5,129 nucleotides of DNA from an uncultured Prevotellaceae bacterium (GTDB lineage: Bacteria > Bacteroidota > Bacteroidia > Bacteroidales > Bacteroidaceae): positions 1-5,129 of the forward strand of contig CAJKQZ010000176.1 of assembly GCA_905202115.1 (NCBI GenBank). Reading direction: 5' to 3'. Made by a program: the position numbers and the translations under genes. Shown piece after piece: positions 1 to 5,129 of the stretch. The number at the start of each line of letters is the position of its first letter. The first letter of the stretch is position 1. Below the pieces are notes generated by a model that did no database searches, was not told the origin of the DNA, and was given only the letters and a program-made list of their open reading frames with translations.

Positions 1-16
1 TGTCTGAGATAATTTT
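1..16. repeat. Left copy of end repeat TGTCTGAGATA
   Basis: The first 11 bases are identical to 5116-5126 at the other end of the window, in the same orientation. With one extra A allowed on this side, the match continues into the following T-run, so about 14 of 15 positions align. This copy forms the left arm and loop of the hairpin described at 2-29. The repeat is seen directly; calling it a dispersed element rather than a coincidence is inference, because both copies sit at window edges and cannot be followed outward. Confidence 0.5.
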
Positions 17-29
17 TCAGGCTCTTTTT
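2..29 (+). terminator. Putative intrinsic terminator of an upstream plus-strand gene
   Basis: Bases 2-9 (GTCTGAGA) can pair with 15-22 (TTTCAGGC) to give an 8-bp stem that includes two G-U pairs, with a 5-nt loop (TAATT). The stem is followed by TCTTTTT at 23-29. Hairpin plus T-run on the plus strand is the form of a Rho-independent terminator, which would end transcription arriving from a gene left of the window. The stem is weak and A/U-rich, and the upstream gene is not visible, so this is a tentative call. Confidence 0.4.
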
Positions 30-38
30 ACCGGCATG

Positions 39-66
39 AAAAAAACGACCTGACATTTTGTCAGGT
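39..66 (-). terminator. Hairpin with T-run on the minus strand (terminator-like)
   Basis: Bases 48-66 read ACCTGACATTTTGTCAGGT, a perfect 8-bp inverted repeat around a 3-nt loop. On the minus strand it is followed, after a 2-nt CG spacer, by seven Ts (complement of the A-run 39-45). This is a good shape for an intrinsic terminator of leftward transcription. On the plus strand no T-run follows. No convincing minus-strand gene lies to its right, so either it ends a small leftward or antisense transcript, or it is a palindrome used for something else, such as protein binding or a bidirectional boundary with the hairpin at 2-29. Confidence 0.4.
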
Positions 67-220
67 GGACAAAAAAACATCGGTTCACGTTTCGCGCGGA
101 TTACATATGGAGCCATGTTTTTCACGTTTCTTACAGCAGCTACTGCAAAAGGTTTGCGTAATGCTTTCCGTCAGGCTCCGCTAAATTATGTTCATCTTTT
201 TTCACAATAAATAAAAATAG
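67..220. other. Upstream intergenic region, no supported gene
   Basis: This AT-rich stretch lies between the two hairpins and the leuS promoter. It has no plus-strand reading frame of note. On the minus strand one frame is open from 170 to the window edge (56 codons, with an ATG at 116), but it runs straight through the terminator-like hairpin, has no recognisable protein motif and no clear start signal, so it is not called as a gene. The only internal structure seen is the duplicated TTCACGTTTC motif and a short GCAG-CTA-CTGC inverted repeat at 136-146. Confidence 0.5.
84..135. repeat. Direct repeat TTCACGTTTC, two copies with trailing TTACA
   Basis: TTCACGTTTC occurs exactly at 84-93 and again at 121-130, starts 37 bp apart. 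Each copy is followed by TTACA: immediately in the right copy (131-135) and after seven extra bases in the left copy (101-105). The pair lies roughly 90-140 bp upstream of the probable leuS -7 box, a position compatible with a transcription-factor site, but no known operator is recognised. The two copies fall in different frames of the minus-strand open frame, so the repetition is at DNA level and not protein level. Confidence 0.45.
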
Positions 221-228
221 TATCTTTG
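197..228 (+). promoter_or_regulatory. Probable leuS promoter (Bacteroidetes -7 box)
   Basis: TATCTTTG at 221-228 fits the Bacteroidetes primary-sigma -7 consensus TAnnTTTG. The usual TTTG-type -33 element is not clear; a run of six Ts at 197-202, 18 bases upstream, sits at about the right distance and is the best candidate. Transcription would begin near 233-238, giving a leader of roughly 50 nt before the leuS ATG at 285. The element match is seen in the sequence; its activity is inferred from position and the family consensus. Confidence 0.65.
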
Positions 229-242
229 CGACAACAAAAATA

Positions 243-262
243 CGGCTTCGCCGCAGCGGCGG
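243..262 (+). promoter_or_regulatory. GC-rich hairpin-forming segment in the leuS leader
   Basis: Within an otherwise A-rich leader, CGGC (243-246) can pair with GCCG (250-253) across a TTC loop. Alternatively CGCC (249-252) can pair with GGCG (258-261) across a GCAGC loop. The two hairpins share bases and exclude each other. They lie about 23 nt before the start codon, in the region where Bacteroidetes ribosomes usually meet unstructured A-rich RNA. It does not resemble a T-box, leader peptide or known riboswitch; any regulatory effect on leuS translation is speculation. Confidence 0.3.
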
Positions 263-284
263 GCATTAATTCTCAACTCAATAG

Positions 285-3131
285 ATGGACTACAATTTCA
301 AGGAAATAGAAAAAAAATGGCACAGAAGATGGGCAGAGAACAATACCTATAAGGTATCCGAAGACCCGTCCAGGCCGAAGTACTACGTGTTGAACATGTT
401 TCCCTACCCCTCGGGCGCAGGGCTTCACGTGGGTCATCCTTTAGGTTATATAGCCAGCGACATATACGCACGCTACAAACGCGCCTGCGGATTCAACGTG
501 CTCAATCCTATGGGGTACGACGCTTACGGCCTGCCGGCCGAGCAATACGCCATTCAGACAGGGCAGCATCCGGCGGTGACAACCGTAAAGAACATCAACC
601 GCTATCGCGAGCAGTTGGACAAGATAGGCTTCTCGTTCGACTGGGACCGCGAGGTGCGGACGTGCAACCCCGATTACTACCACTGGACGCAATGGGCATT
701 CAAGCTCATGTTCGAGAGCTACTATTCGTATTCCGACAACAAGGCGCGCCCCATTGACGAGCTGGTGAAGCATTTCGAAACCAACGGCACCGACGGACTG
801 AACGTTGCATGCGGCGAAGAAACCGCCTTTACCGCCGACGAGTGGAATGCCAAGAGCGACATCGAGAAGCAGCAGGCGCTGATGAACTACCGCATAGCCT
901 ATCTGGGCGAAACTATGGTGAACTGGTGCCCCGAACTCGGCACCGTGTTGGCAAACGACGAGGTTGTCGACGGAGTGTCGGTGCGCGGAGGCTATCCCGT
1001 GGTTCAGAAAAAGATGAAACAGTGGTGCCTGCGCGTCTCGGCCTATGCGCAAAGGCTGCTCGACGGCCTCGACACGGTCGAATGGACTGATTCGCTCAAG
1101 GAGACGCAGCGCAACTGGATAGGCCGCAGCGAAGGAACCGAAGTGGAGTTCCGCGTGAAGGGCAGCGACACGACATTCACTATCTTCACCACCCGCGCCG
1201 ATACGATGTTCGGCGTTACGTTCATGGTGCTCGCTCCCGAAAGCGAGCTCGTTGCCGCGCTCACCACGCCCGAGCAGGAAAAAGCTGTGAAAGACTACAT
1301 CGACGCCACCAAGAAACGCACCGAACGCGAGAGAATCTCCGACAGAAAGGTTACCGGCGTATTTTCGGGCTCGTATGCGGTGAATCCCTTCACGGGCGAC
1401 GAGATTCCGGTGTGGATAAGCGATTATGTGCTCGCGGGCTACGGCACTGGAGCCATTATGGCTGTACCCGCGCACGACAGCCGCGACTACGCTTTCGCAA
1501 AACATTTCAATCTGCCCATAGTTCCGCTCATCGAAGGCTGCGACGTGTCGGAAGAAAGCTTCGACGCAAAAGAAGGAATCGTTACCAACTCTCCCCGCAA
1601 GGGAGCAGAACCTTACATAGACTTTTCGCTGAACGGACTTACCGTAAAAGAGGCTATCGCCGCCACGAAAAAATACGTGCGCGAGCACAACCTCGGCCGC
1701 GTAAAGGTGAACTACCGTCTGCGCGACGCAATATTCTCGCGCCAGCGCTATTGGGGAGAACCGTTCCCCGTATATTATAAGGACGGAATGCCGCAAATGC
1801 TGCCCGACGACTGCCTGCCGCTCGAACTTCCCGAGGTAGACAAGTACGAACCCACCGAAACGGGCGAACCTCCCCTGGGACGCGCACAGAAATGGGCGTG
1901 GGACACCGAAAACAAGGCCGTCGTGGAGAAAAAGCTCATAGACAATGTTACGGTTTTCCCGCTCGAGCTTTACACCATGCCTGGCTTTGCCGGATCTTCG
2001 GCATACTACCTGAGATATATGGACCCGCATAACGACCATGAGCTCGTGAGCCGCAAAAACGACGAATACTGGCGCTGCGTAGACCTCTACGTGGGAGGAA
2101 CAGAGCACGCCACAGGACACCTTATCTACTCGCGGTTCTGGAATAAAGTGCTCTTCGACTACGGATATAGCGTGGCCGAAGAACCGTTCGCCAAGCTCGT
2201 TAACCAGGGAATGATTCAAGGGCGCTCCAACTTCGTATACCGTGTAAAAGAAGGCGCGGAACAGGGAAAATTCGTGTCGTTGAATCTGAAAGATAACTAC
2301 GAAGTCACTCCCATTCACGTCGACGTGAATATTGTAAGCAACGACGTGCTCGACATAAACGCTTTCCGCGCCTGGCGGCCGGAGTATGCCGACGCGGAGT
2401 TCATTCTCGAAGACGGGAAGTACGTCTGCGGCTGGGCTATCGAGAAGATGTCGAAGAGTATGTACAACGTAGTCAATCCGGATTTGGTTGTGGAGCGTTA
2501 CGGAGCCGACACGCTGCGTCTTTACGAGATGTTCCTCGGCCCGATAAACCAGAGCAAACCCTGGGACAGCAACGGAATCGACGGCTGCTCCCGTTTCCTC
2601 AGAAAAATGTGGAACCTTTTCTTCGACAAAGCCGGAAATTTCCTTCCCGACAACGCAGAGCCTACCGATGACAACCTACGTTCGCTCCACAAGCTCATAA
2701 AGAAAGTTTCGGACGACATGGAAGTTTTCTCCTACAATACTTCTATCAGCGCATTCATGATAGCTGTGGGCGAATTTGCCGCACAGCGCTGCACTTCGCG
2801 CCGTATTTTGGAGCAGCTTGTGGTACTTGTCGCGCCGTTTGCGCCTCACATTGCCGAAGAACTCTGGGAAAAACTCGGCAACGAGGGTTCCGTTTGCGAC
2901 GCAGCCTGGCCCGAGAGCGACGAAAAGTATCTTCGTCAGGACAACGTAACTCTTAGTGTCTCATTCAACGGAAAGACGCGCTTCACGCTCAGTTTCCCCG
3001 TCGACGCCACAAAAGAGGAAATCGAAAAGGAGGCGCTTTCGTGCGAACAGTCCAAGAAATATCTCGACGGCAAGACTGTTGTCAAGGTGATTGTCGTTCC
3101 CGGAAGAATTGTTAACATAGTTGTTAGATGA
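285..3131 (+). CDS. leuS: Leucyl-tRNA synthetase (LeuRS)
   Basis: This 948-aa class Ia aminoacyl-tRNA synthetase charges tRNA-Leu with leucine in the cytoplasm and is essential for translation. The Rossmann catalytic core carries the HIGH signature as HVGH (residues 48-51) and KMSKS at 721-725. The CP1 editing domain spans about 283-475, with the threonine-rich site TTRADT (302-307) and HDSRD (397-401), whose D401 corresponds to the editing aspartate that clears mischarged tRNA. YVGGTEHA lies at 602-609. A leucine-specific insert (about 645-715) precedes KMSKS; the anticodon-binding helices and a complete C-terminal domain follow. It is longer than E. coli LeuRS (860 aa), largely through an extra segment at about 150-200. 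The usual zinc-knuckle cysteines after NWCP (213-216) are absent; only C215 remains. The ATG at 285 gives the standard family N-terminus and has no Shine-Dalgarno. The gene appears full-length and intact, first in a likely three-gene operon. Confidence 0.98.
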   Translation: MDYNFKEIEKKWHRRWAENNTYKVSEDPSRPKYYVLNMFPYPSGAGLHVGHPLGYIASDIYARYKRACGFNVLNPMGYDAYGLPAEQYAIQTGQHPAVTTVKNINRYREQLDKIGFSFDWDREVRTCNPDYYHWTQWAFKLMFESYYSYSDNKARPIDELVKHFETNGTDGLNVACGEETAFTADEWNAKSDIEKQQALMNYRIAYLGETMVNWCPELGTVLANDEVVDGVSVRGGYPVVQKKMKQWCLRVSAYAQRLLDGLDTVEWTDSLKETQRNWIGRSEGTEVEFRVKGSDTTFTIFTTRADTMFGVTFMVLAPESELVAALTTPEQEKAVKDYIDATKKRTERERISDRKVTGVFSGSYAVNPFTGDEIPVWISDYVLAGYGTGAIMAVPAHDSRDYAFAKHFNLPIVPLIEGCDVSEESFDAKEGIVTNSPRKGAEPYIDFSLNGLTVKEAIAATKKYVREHNLGRVKVNYRLRDAIFSRQRYWGEPFPVYYKDGMPQMLPDDCLPLELPEVDKYEPTETGEPPLGRAQKWAWDTENKAVVEKKLIDNVTVFPLELYTMPGFAGSSAYYLRYMDPHNDHELVSRKNDEYWRCVDLYVGGTEHATGHLIYSRFWNKVLFDYGYSVAEEPFAKLVNQGMIQGRSNFVYRVKEGAEQGKFVSLNLKDNYEVTPIHVDVNIVSNDVLDINAFRAWRPEYADAEFILEDGKYVCGWAIEKMSKSMYNVVNPDLVVERYGADTLRLYEMFLGPINQSKPWDSNGIDGCSRFLRKMWNLFFDKAGNFLPDNAEPTDDNLRSLHKLIKKVSDDMEVFSYNTSISAFMIAVGEFAAQRCTSRRILEQLVVLVAPFAPHIAEELWEKLGNEGSVCDAAWPESDEKYLRQDNVTLSVSFNGKTRFTLSFPVDATKEEIEKEALSCEQSKKYLDGKTVVKVIVVPGRIVNIVVR

Positions 3132-3141
3132 AATAACCGTC

Positions 3142-4074
3142 ATGAATCTGGCTAAATCGATTCCGGCACTGAAACTGAAGCCTGCTCAGGTGCTTCACGA
3201 CTATTTTTTCATAACATTCGGCCTGTTGCTTTATTCCATAGGCTTCTGCTGCTTCATTCTTCCCTATCACATCACAACGGGCGCCGTTGCCGGTTTGGGC
3301 GCATTGATTTTCTATGCGACAAACGGCGCTTTTCCTGCGCAGTATACCATTCTTGCAGTAAATGCCGTGCTGCTTATCGCGGCAATCCGCATTCTCGGCG
3401 TCAAGTTTTTCGTAAAAACGATTTACGCGGTTATTATGCTCAGCGTTTTTATCGGACTTGTGCAGGAACTGATAACCGATATGCCGGGGTACACTCTGAA
3501 TAGCGAGCACCTGCCTATGCTTCTCGACGACCAGGGTTTCATGGCCTGCGTCATAGGTGCCTTGCTCGAGGGTATAGGTATAGGAATCGTTTTCCTTCAG
3601 GGCGGCAGCACGGGAGGCACCGACATCATTTCGGCAATCGTCAACAAGTATCGCGACATCACTATCGGCCAGATGATGATTATATGCGACGTGCTCATAG
3701 TGACTTCCTCGCTGCTCACTCCGGTGGGCGACCTCCAGCACCTTCTGTTCGGCTACTGCACGCTTATGATTACCAACTACACGCTCGACTACGTTCTTAA
3801 CAGCGGCCGCCAGAGCGTGCAGTTTCTCATAATCTCGCGGCATTATTCCGACATCGCCTCGGCCATAACGGTGTTCCACCGCGGCGTTACTGTGCTCGAC
3901 GGCCACGGGTGGTACACCAAGCAGGAGCAAAAGGTTCTCGTCGTTCTCGCCCGCAGGCGCGAGAGCAAATACATTTTCCGAATCATAAAGAACATCGACC
4001 CCAACGCTTTCATATCGCAGAGCAAGGTGATAGGCGTGTTCGGCGAGGGTTTCGACAAACTGAAAGTGAAATAA
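3142..4074 (+). CDS. YitT family (DUF161/DUF2179) membrane protein
   Basis: This 310-aa integral inner-membrane protein has hydrophobic segments at roughly 21-40, 45-60, 66-85, 91-110, 132-153, 176-193 and 200-216. The YitT hallmark GGSTGGTDIIS is at 154-164, and a soluble C-terminal DUF2179-like domain (about 224-306) contains GVTVLDGHGWYT (248-259), a VLARRRE strand (268-274) and IDPNAF (285-290) leading to GVFGEGF (298-304). Length and domain order match complete family members. The family has no established reaction; a transport or small-ligand-sensing role is only conjecture. I chose the ATG at 3142, 10 nt after the leuS stop. A TTG at 3121 would add seven residues and overlap leuS, but includes a TTA codon otherwise absent from this gene, so it is less likely. 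Close spacing implies co-transcription with leuS. In Bacteroides-type genomes I recall a YitT gene following leuS, so this placement looks ordinary. Confidence 0.93.
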   Translation: MNLAKSIPALKLKPAQVLHDYFFITFGLLLYSIGFCCFILPYHITTGAVAGLGALIFYATNGAFPAQYTILAVNAVLLIAAIRILGVKFFVKTIYAVIMLSVFIGLVQELITDMPGYTLNSEHLPMLLDDQGFMACVIGALLEGIGIGIVFLQGGSTGGTDIISAIVNKYRDITIGQMMIICDVLIVTSSLLTPVGDLQHLLFGYCTLMITNYTLDYVLNSGRQSVQFLIISRHYSDIASAITVFHRGVTVLDGHGWYTKQEQKVLVVLARRRESKYIFRIIKNIDPNAFISQSKVIGVFGEGFDKLKVK

Positions 4075-4110
4075 GTCCTCTTCGCGGCCAGACCGCAAAA
4101 AATTCCGACA

Positions 4111-5001
4111 GTGAAAAACACAGCAACGGACATTCCGCCCGCTTTCTCCGGCAAAGGCCGTGCAAGAAGGCTCACCGTTGCCGTAGAGGGCGGTTTGTGC
4201 AACCGCATGCGCGCTATCCTTTCGGCCGCAGGCGTGGCCGGAGAGACGGGTTGCGCCGTGCGCGTGGCGTGGAGCGACAAAGCGGAGTGCGGTTGCCGTT
4301 TCGAAGATGTATTCATGCCCGTTACGGCCGGCGTATCAGGCATTCCAAAAAATTTCTCGGTCGTTCCGGCGCGTTTGTGCGACATTCCCGCGGCGCGCCG
4401 CAACCTGTGGTTGCCGGCGTTGCTGCGCCGCGCATACTATAAGGCGCAACGCAGGAATTTCAACGCTTCCGGCAATGACGATGTGCTTTCTCTGCTTTCG
4501 CGCTACAGCAGCGTTTATGTCTCCACGTGCTATGAATTTTTCGATGTTCCGCTGAAAATGGGCGAGCTCTTCCGCCCGTCACCCCGTGTTCGCGAAATTA
4601 CAGAACGGCTTGCGGCAACTTTCGGCGCCAACACCGTAGGAATGCACATACGTGCCGGAGATAATGCGATGTCGCTGAAATACAGTCCTCTGTCTTTGTT
4701 TATAAAGAAAGCGCGCCAGGAACTTTCGCTCCGTCCCGACACCGTTTTCTTTCTCGCCACCGACAGCAGAGAGGCCAAAAGCGAGTTCATCCGACTGTTC
4801 GGGAAAAAGGTGATAGTTTCCAACGGTGTTCTGTCGCGTTCCACCGTAGAGGGAATGCAATACGCCGCCGCCGATATGTTTGCCCTTGCCCGGACGGCAA
4901 GGATATACGGCAGTTATTATTCCTCGTTCTCGGGCACGGCGGCCGAGATAGGAAACATTCCTATCGAGATACTGAAAGTTCAGAGCTCCTCCCGCAACTA
5001 A
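4111..5001 (+). CDS. Putative NodZ/O-fucosyltransferase-like glycosyltransferase
   Basis: This 296-aa protein has no signal peptide or membrane segment, so it is probably cytoplasmic or loosely membrane-associated. It starts with a basic tail (1-20), then a first strand and GGLCNRMRAILSA (27-39), typical of fucosyltransferase-superfamily enzymes that bind a nucleotide sugar. Later come GMHIRAGDN (177-185; an HxRxGD motif with H179, R181, D184), FLATDS (214-219), and the C-terminal GSYYSSFSGTAAEIG (267-281), which also fits the GT-B NodZ/O-FucT-like fold. The likely role is transfer of a sugar, possibly fucose from GDP-fucose, onto a surface glycan; donor and acceptor cannot be read from the sequence. 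The GTG at 4111 is the only conventional start upstream of the core. The next Met (residue 33) would delete part of the N-terminal motif. It lies 36 nt downstream of, and in the same frame as, the YitT-type gene, so it is probably in the same operon. Many relatives have a second Arg in HxRR; here it is Ala182. Confidence 0.88.
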   Translation: MKNTATDIPPAFSGKGRARRLTVAVEGGLCNRMRAILSAAGVAGETGCAVRVAWSDKAECGCRFEDVFMPVTAGVSGIPKNFSVVPARLCDIPAARRNLWLPALLRRAYYKAQRRNFNASGNDDVLSLLSRYSSVYVSTCYEFFDVPLKMGELFRPSPRVREITERLAATFGANTVGMHIRAGDNAMSLKYSPLSLFIKKARQELSLRPDTVFFLATDSREAKSEFIRLFGKKVIVSNGVLSRSTVEGMQYAAADMFALARTARIYGSYYSSFSGTAAEIGNIPIEILKVQSSSRN

Positions 5002-5110
5002 AAAGGACGGCTCTTTGTTCGTAAAACTGCGATGCCTTTCCAGAGGAGTTTACAGACAAAAACGGTCATCCAGTAAGCACTTGAAAATCAGCGCGTGTAT
5101 ATATAGCAAA
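5002..5110. other. Downstream intergenic region, no gene seen
   Basis: No reading frame, tRNA or recognised RNA is visible on either strand. The glycosyltransferase stop is followed by A-rich sequence, then the imperfect hairpin at 5021-5053 and an AT-rich tract (TATATATA near 5098-5105). No hairpin-plus-T-run terminator for the operon is found before 5110, so termination probably happens at or beyond the right edge. On the minus strand a frame enters from the right edge and stops at 5088-5090 after 13 codons; it could be the last residues of a convergent gene or nothing. Confidence 0.5.
5021..5053. other. Imperfect inverted repeat / hairpin after the operon
   Basis: GTAAAACT (5021-5028) pairs with AGTTTAC (5047-5053) with one bulged A. 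Inside this, CCT (5035-5037) pairs with AGG (5044-5046) around a 6-nt loop, leaving GCGATG unpaired on one side. No T-run follows on either strand, so it is not a typical intrinsic terminator. It could act as a 3'-end stabilising or processing structure for the leuS operon mRNA; that is inference. Confidence 0.35.
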
Positions 5111-5129
5111 AAATATGTCTGAGATATTT
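5111..5129. repeat. 19-bp near-palindrome containing the right copy of TGTCTGAGATA
   Basis: AAATATGTCTGAGATATTT is symmetrical around base 5120 except for one G/G mismatch (5117/5123), so eight of nine arm positions match. It is preceded by further As (5108-5110) and followed by Ts up to the window edge, as in a bidirectional terminator or a two-fold protein site. Bases 5116-5126 repeat 1-11 exactly. If the sequence continues as it does after the left copy, it would also form the terminator-like hairpin seen at 2-29 and could end the leuS transcript. The right part lies outside the window. Confidence 0.5.

Noticed and set aside
1..284. T-box or amino-acid riboswitch upstream of leuS
   Set aside because: No T-box antiterminator sequence, specifier stem or terminator is present between the promoter and the start codon, and the leader is only about 50 nt long.
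441..2318. Very long (625-codon) minus-strand open frame antisense to leuS
   Set aside because: Its codons align exactly opposite leuS codons, where stops would need sense TTA, CTA or TCA. Those codons are avoided in this gene, so the open frame is a codon-bias shadow. The translation shows no recognisable domain.
3121..3141. Upstream TTG start for the YitT-type gene, overlapping the leuS stop
   Set aside because: The ATG at 3142 is the stronger start and gives a normal family N-terminus. The added seven codons include a TTA otherwise avoided in the gene, and there is no Shine-Dalgarno to favour TTG.
3124..4098. Minus-strand 324-codon open frame covering the YitT-type gene
   Set aside because: It has the same antisense codon register and the same explanation as the frame opposite leuS. 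The translation is Cys/His/Glu-rich without motifs, while the plus strand has clear family motifs.
3909..4442. Plus-strand 177-codon frame spanning the yitT/glycosyltransferase junction
   Set aside because: It overlaps two well-supported genes in another frame, is extremely Arg-rich and has no motif.
4875..4882. TATGTTTG matching the TAnnTTTG promoter box
   Set aside because: It lies inside the conserved 3' coding part of the glycosyltransferase with no gene starting downstream in the window; it is probably a chance match.
1..5129. Circular plasmid or phage interpretation from the end repeat
   Set aside because: The end copies are short and differ by an indel, and the content is a chromosomal leuS operon with no replication, mobilisation or phage genes.

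Overview
The window looks like a chromosomal segment from a member of the Bacteroidales (Bacteroidota). Three things support this. The leucyl-tRNA synthetase has the long, zinc-cysteine-poor architecture I associate with Bacteroides/Prevotella-type LeuRS. A Bacteroidetes-style -7 box (TATCTTTG, fitting TAnnTTTG) lies upstream of it. None of the three genes has a Shine-Dalgarno sequence; their starts follow A- or AT-rich stretches instead. The genus cannot be fixed from the sequence. Coding DNA is fairly GC-rich, while the flanks are AT-rich.

Layout: positions 1-284 are non-coding. They hold a possible terminator of an off-window plus-strand gene (2-29), a second hairpin with a T-run facing left (39-66), a duplicated 10-bp motif (84-93 and 121-130), the probable leuS promoter (about 197-228) and a short leader with GC-rich hairpins. 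Three plus-strand genes follow closely. They are leuS (285-3131), a YitT/DUF2179-type membrane protein (3142-4074, 10 nt after leuS) and a putative NodZ/O-fucosyltransferase-like glycosyltransferase (4111-5001, GTG start, 36 nt after the membrane gene). The tight spacing and lack of internal promoters or terminators suggest one transcript. The last 128 bases contain no gene. They hold an imperfect hairpin and a 19-bp near-palindrome at the very end.

How the genes work together: leuS is an essential translation enzyme. The YitT-type protein has no settled biochemical role. The third protein probably transfers a sugar in surface-glycan assembly. I see no obvious shared pathway; the link looks like co-transcription with a housekeeping gene.

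The least explained feature is that an 11-bp word, TGTCTGAGATA, occurs at both extreme ends of the window (1-11 and 5116-5126) in the same orientation, followed by T-rich sequence in both places. It overlaps hairpin-forming sequence in both copies, so it may be a repeated terminator-like or dispersed intergenic element bracketing the operon. I did not find convincing evidence of a new defence system, mobile element, CRISPR array or structured riboswitch.
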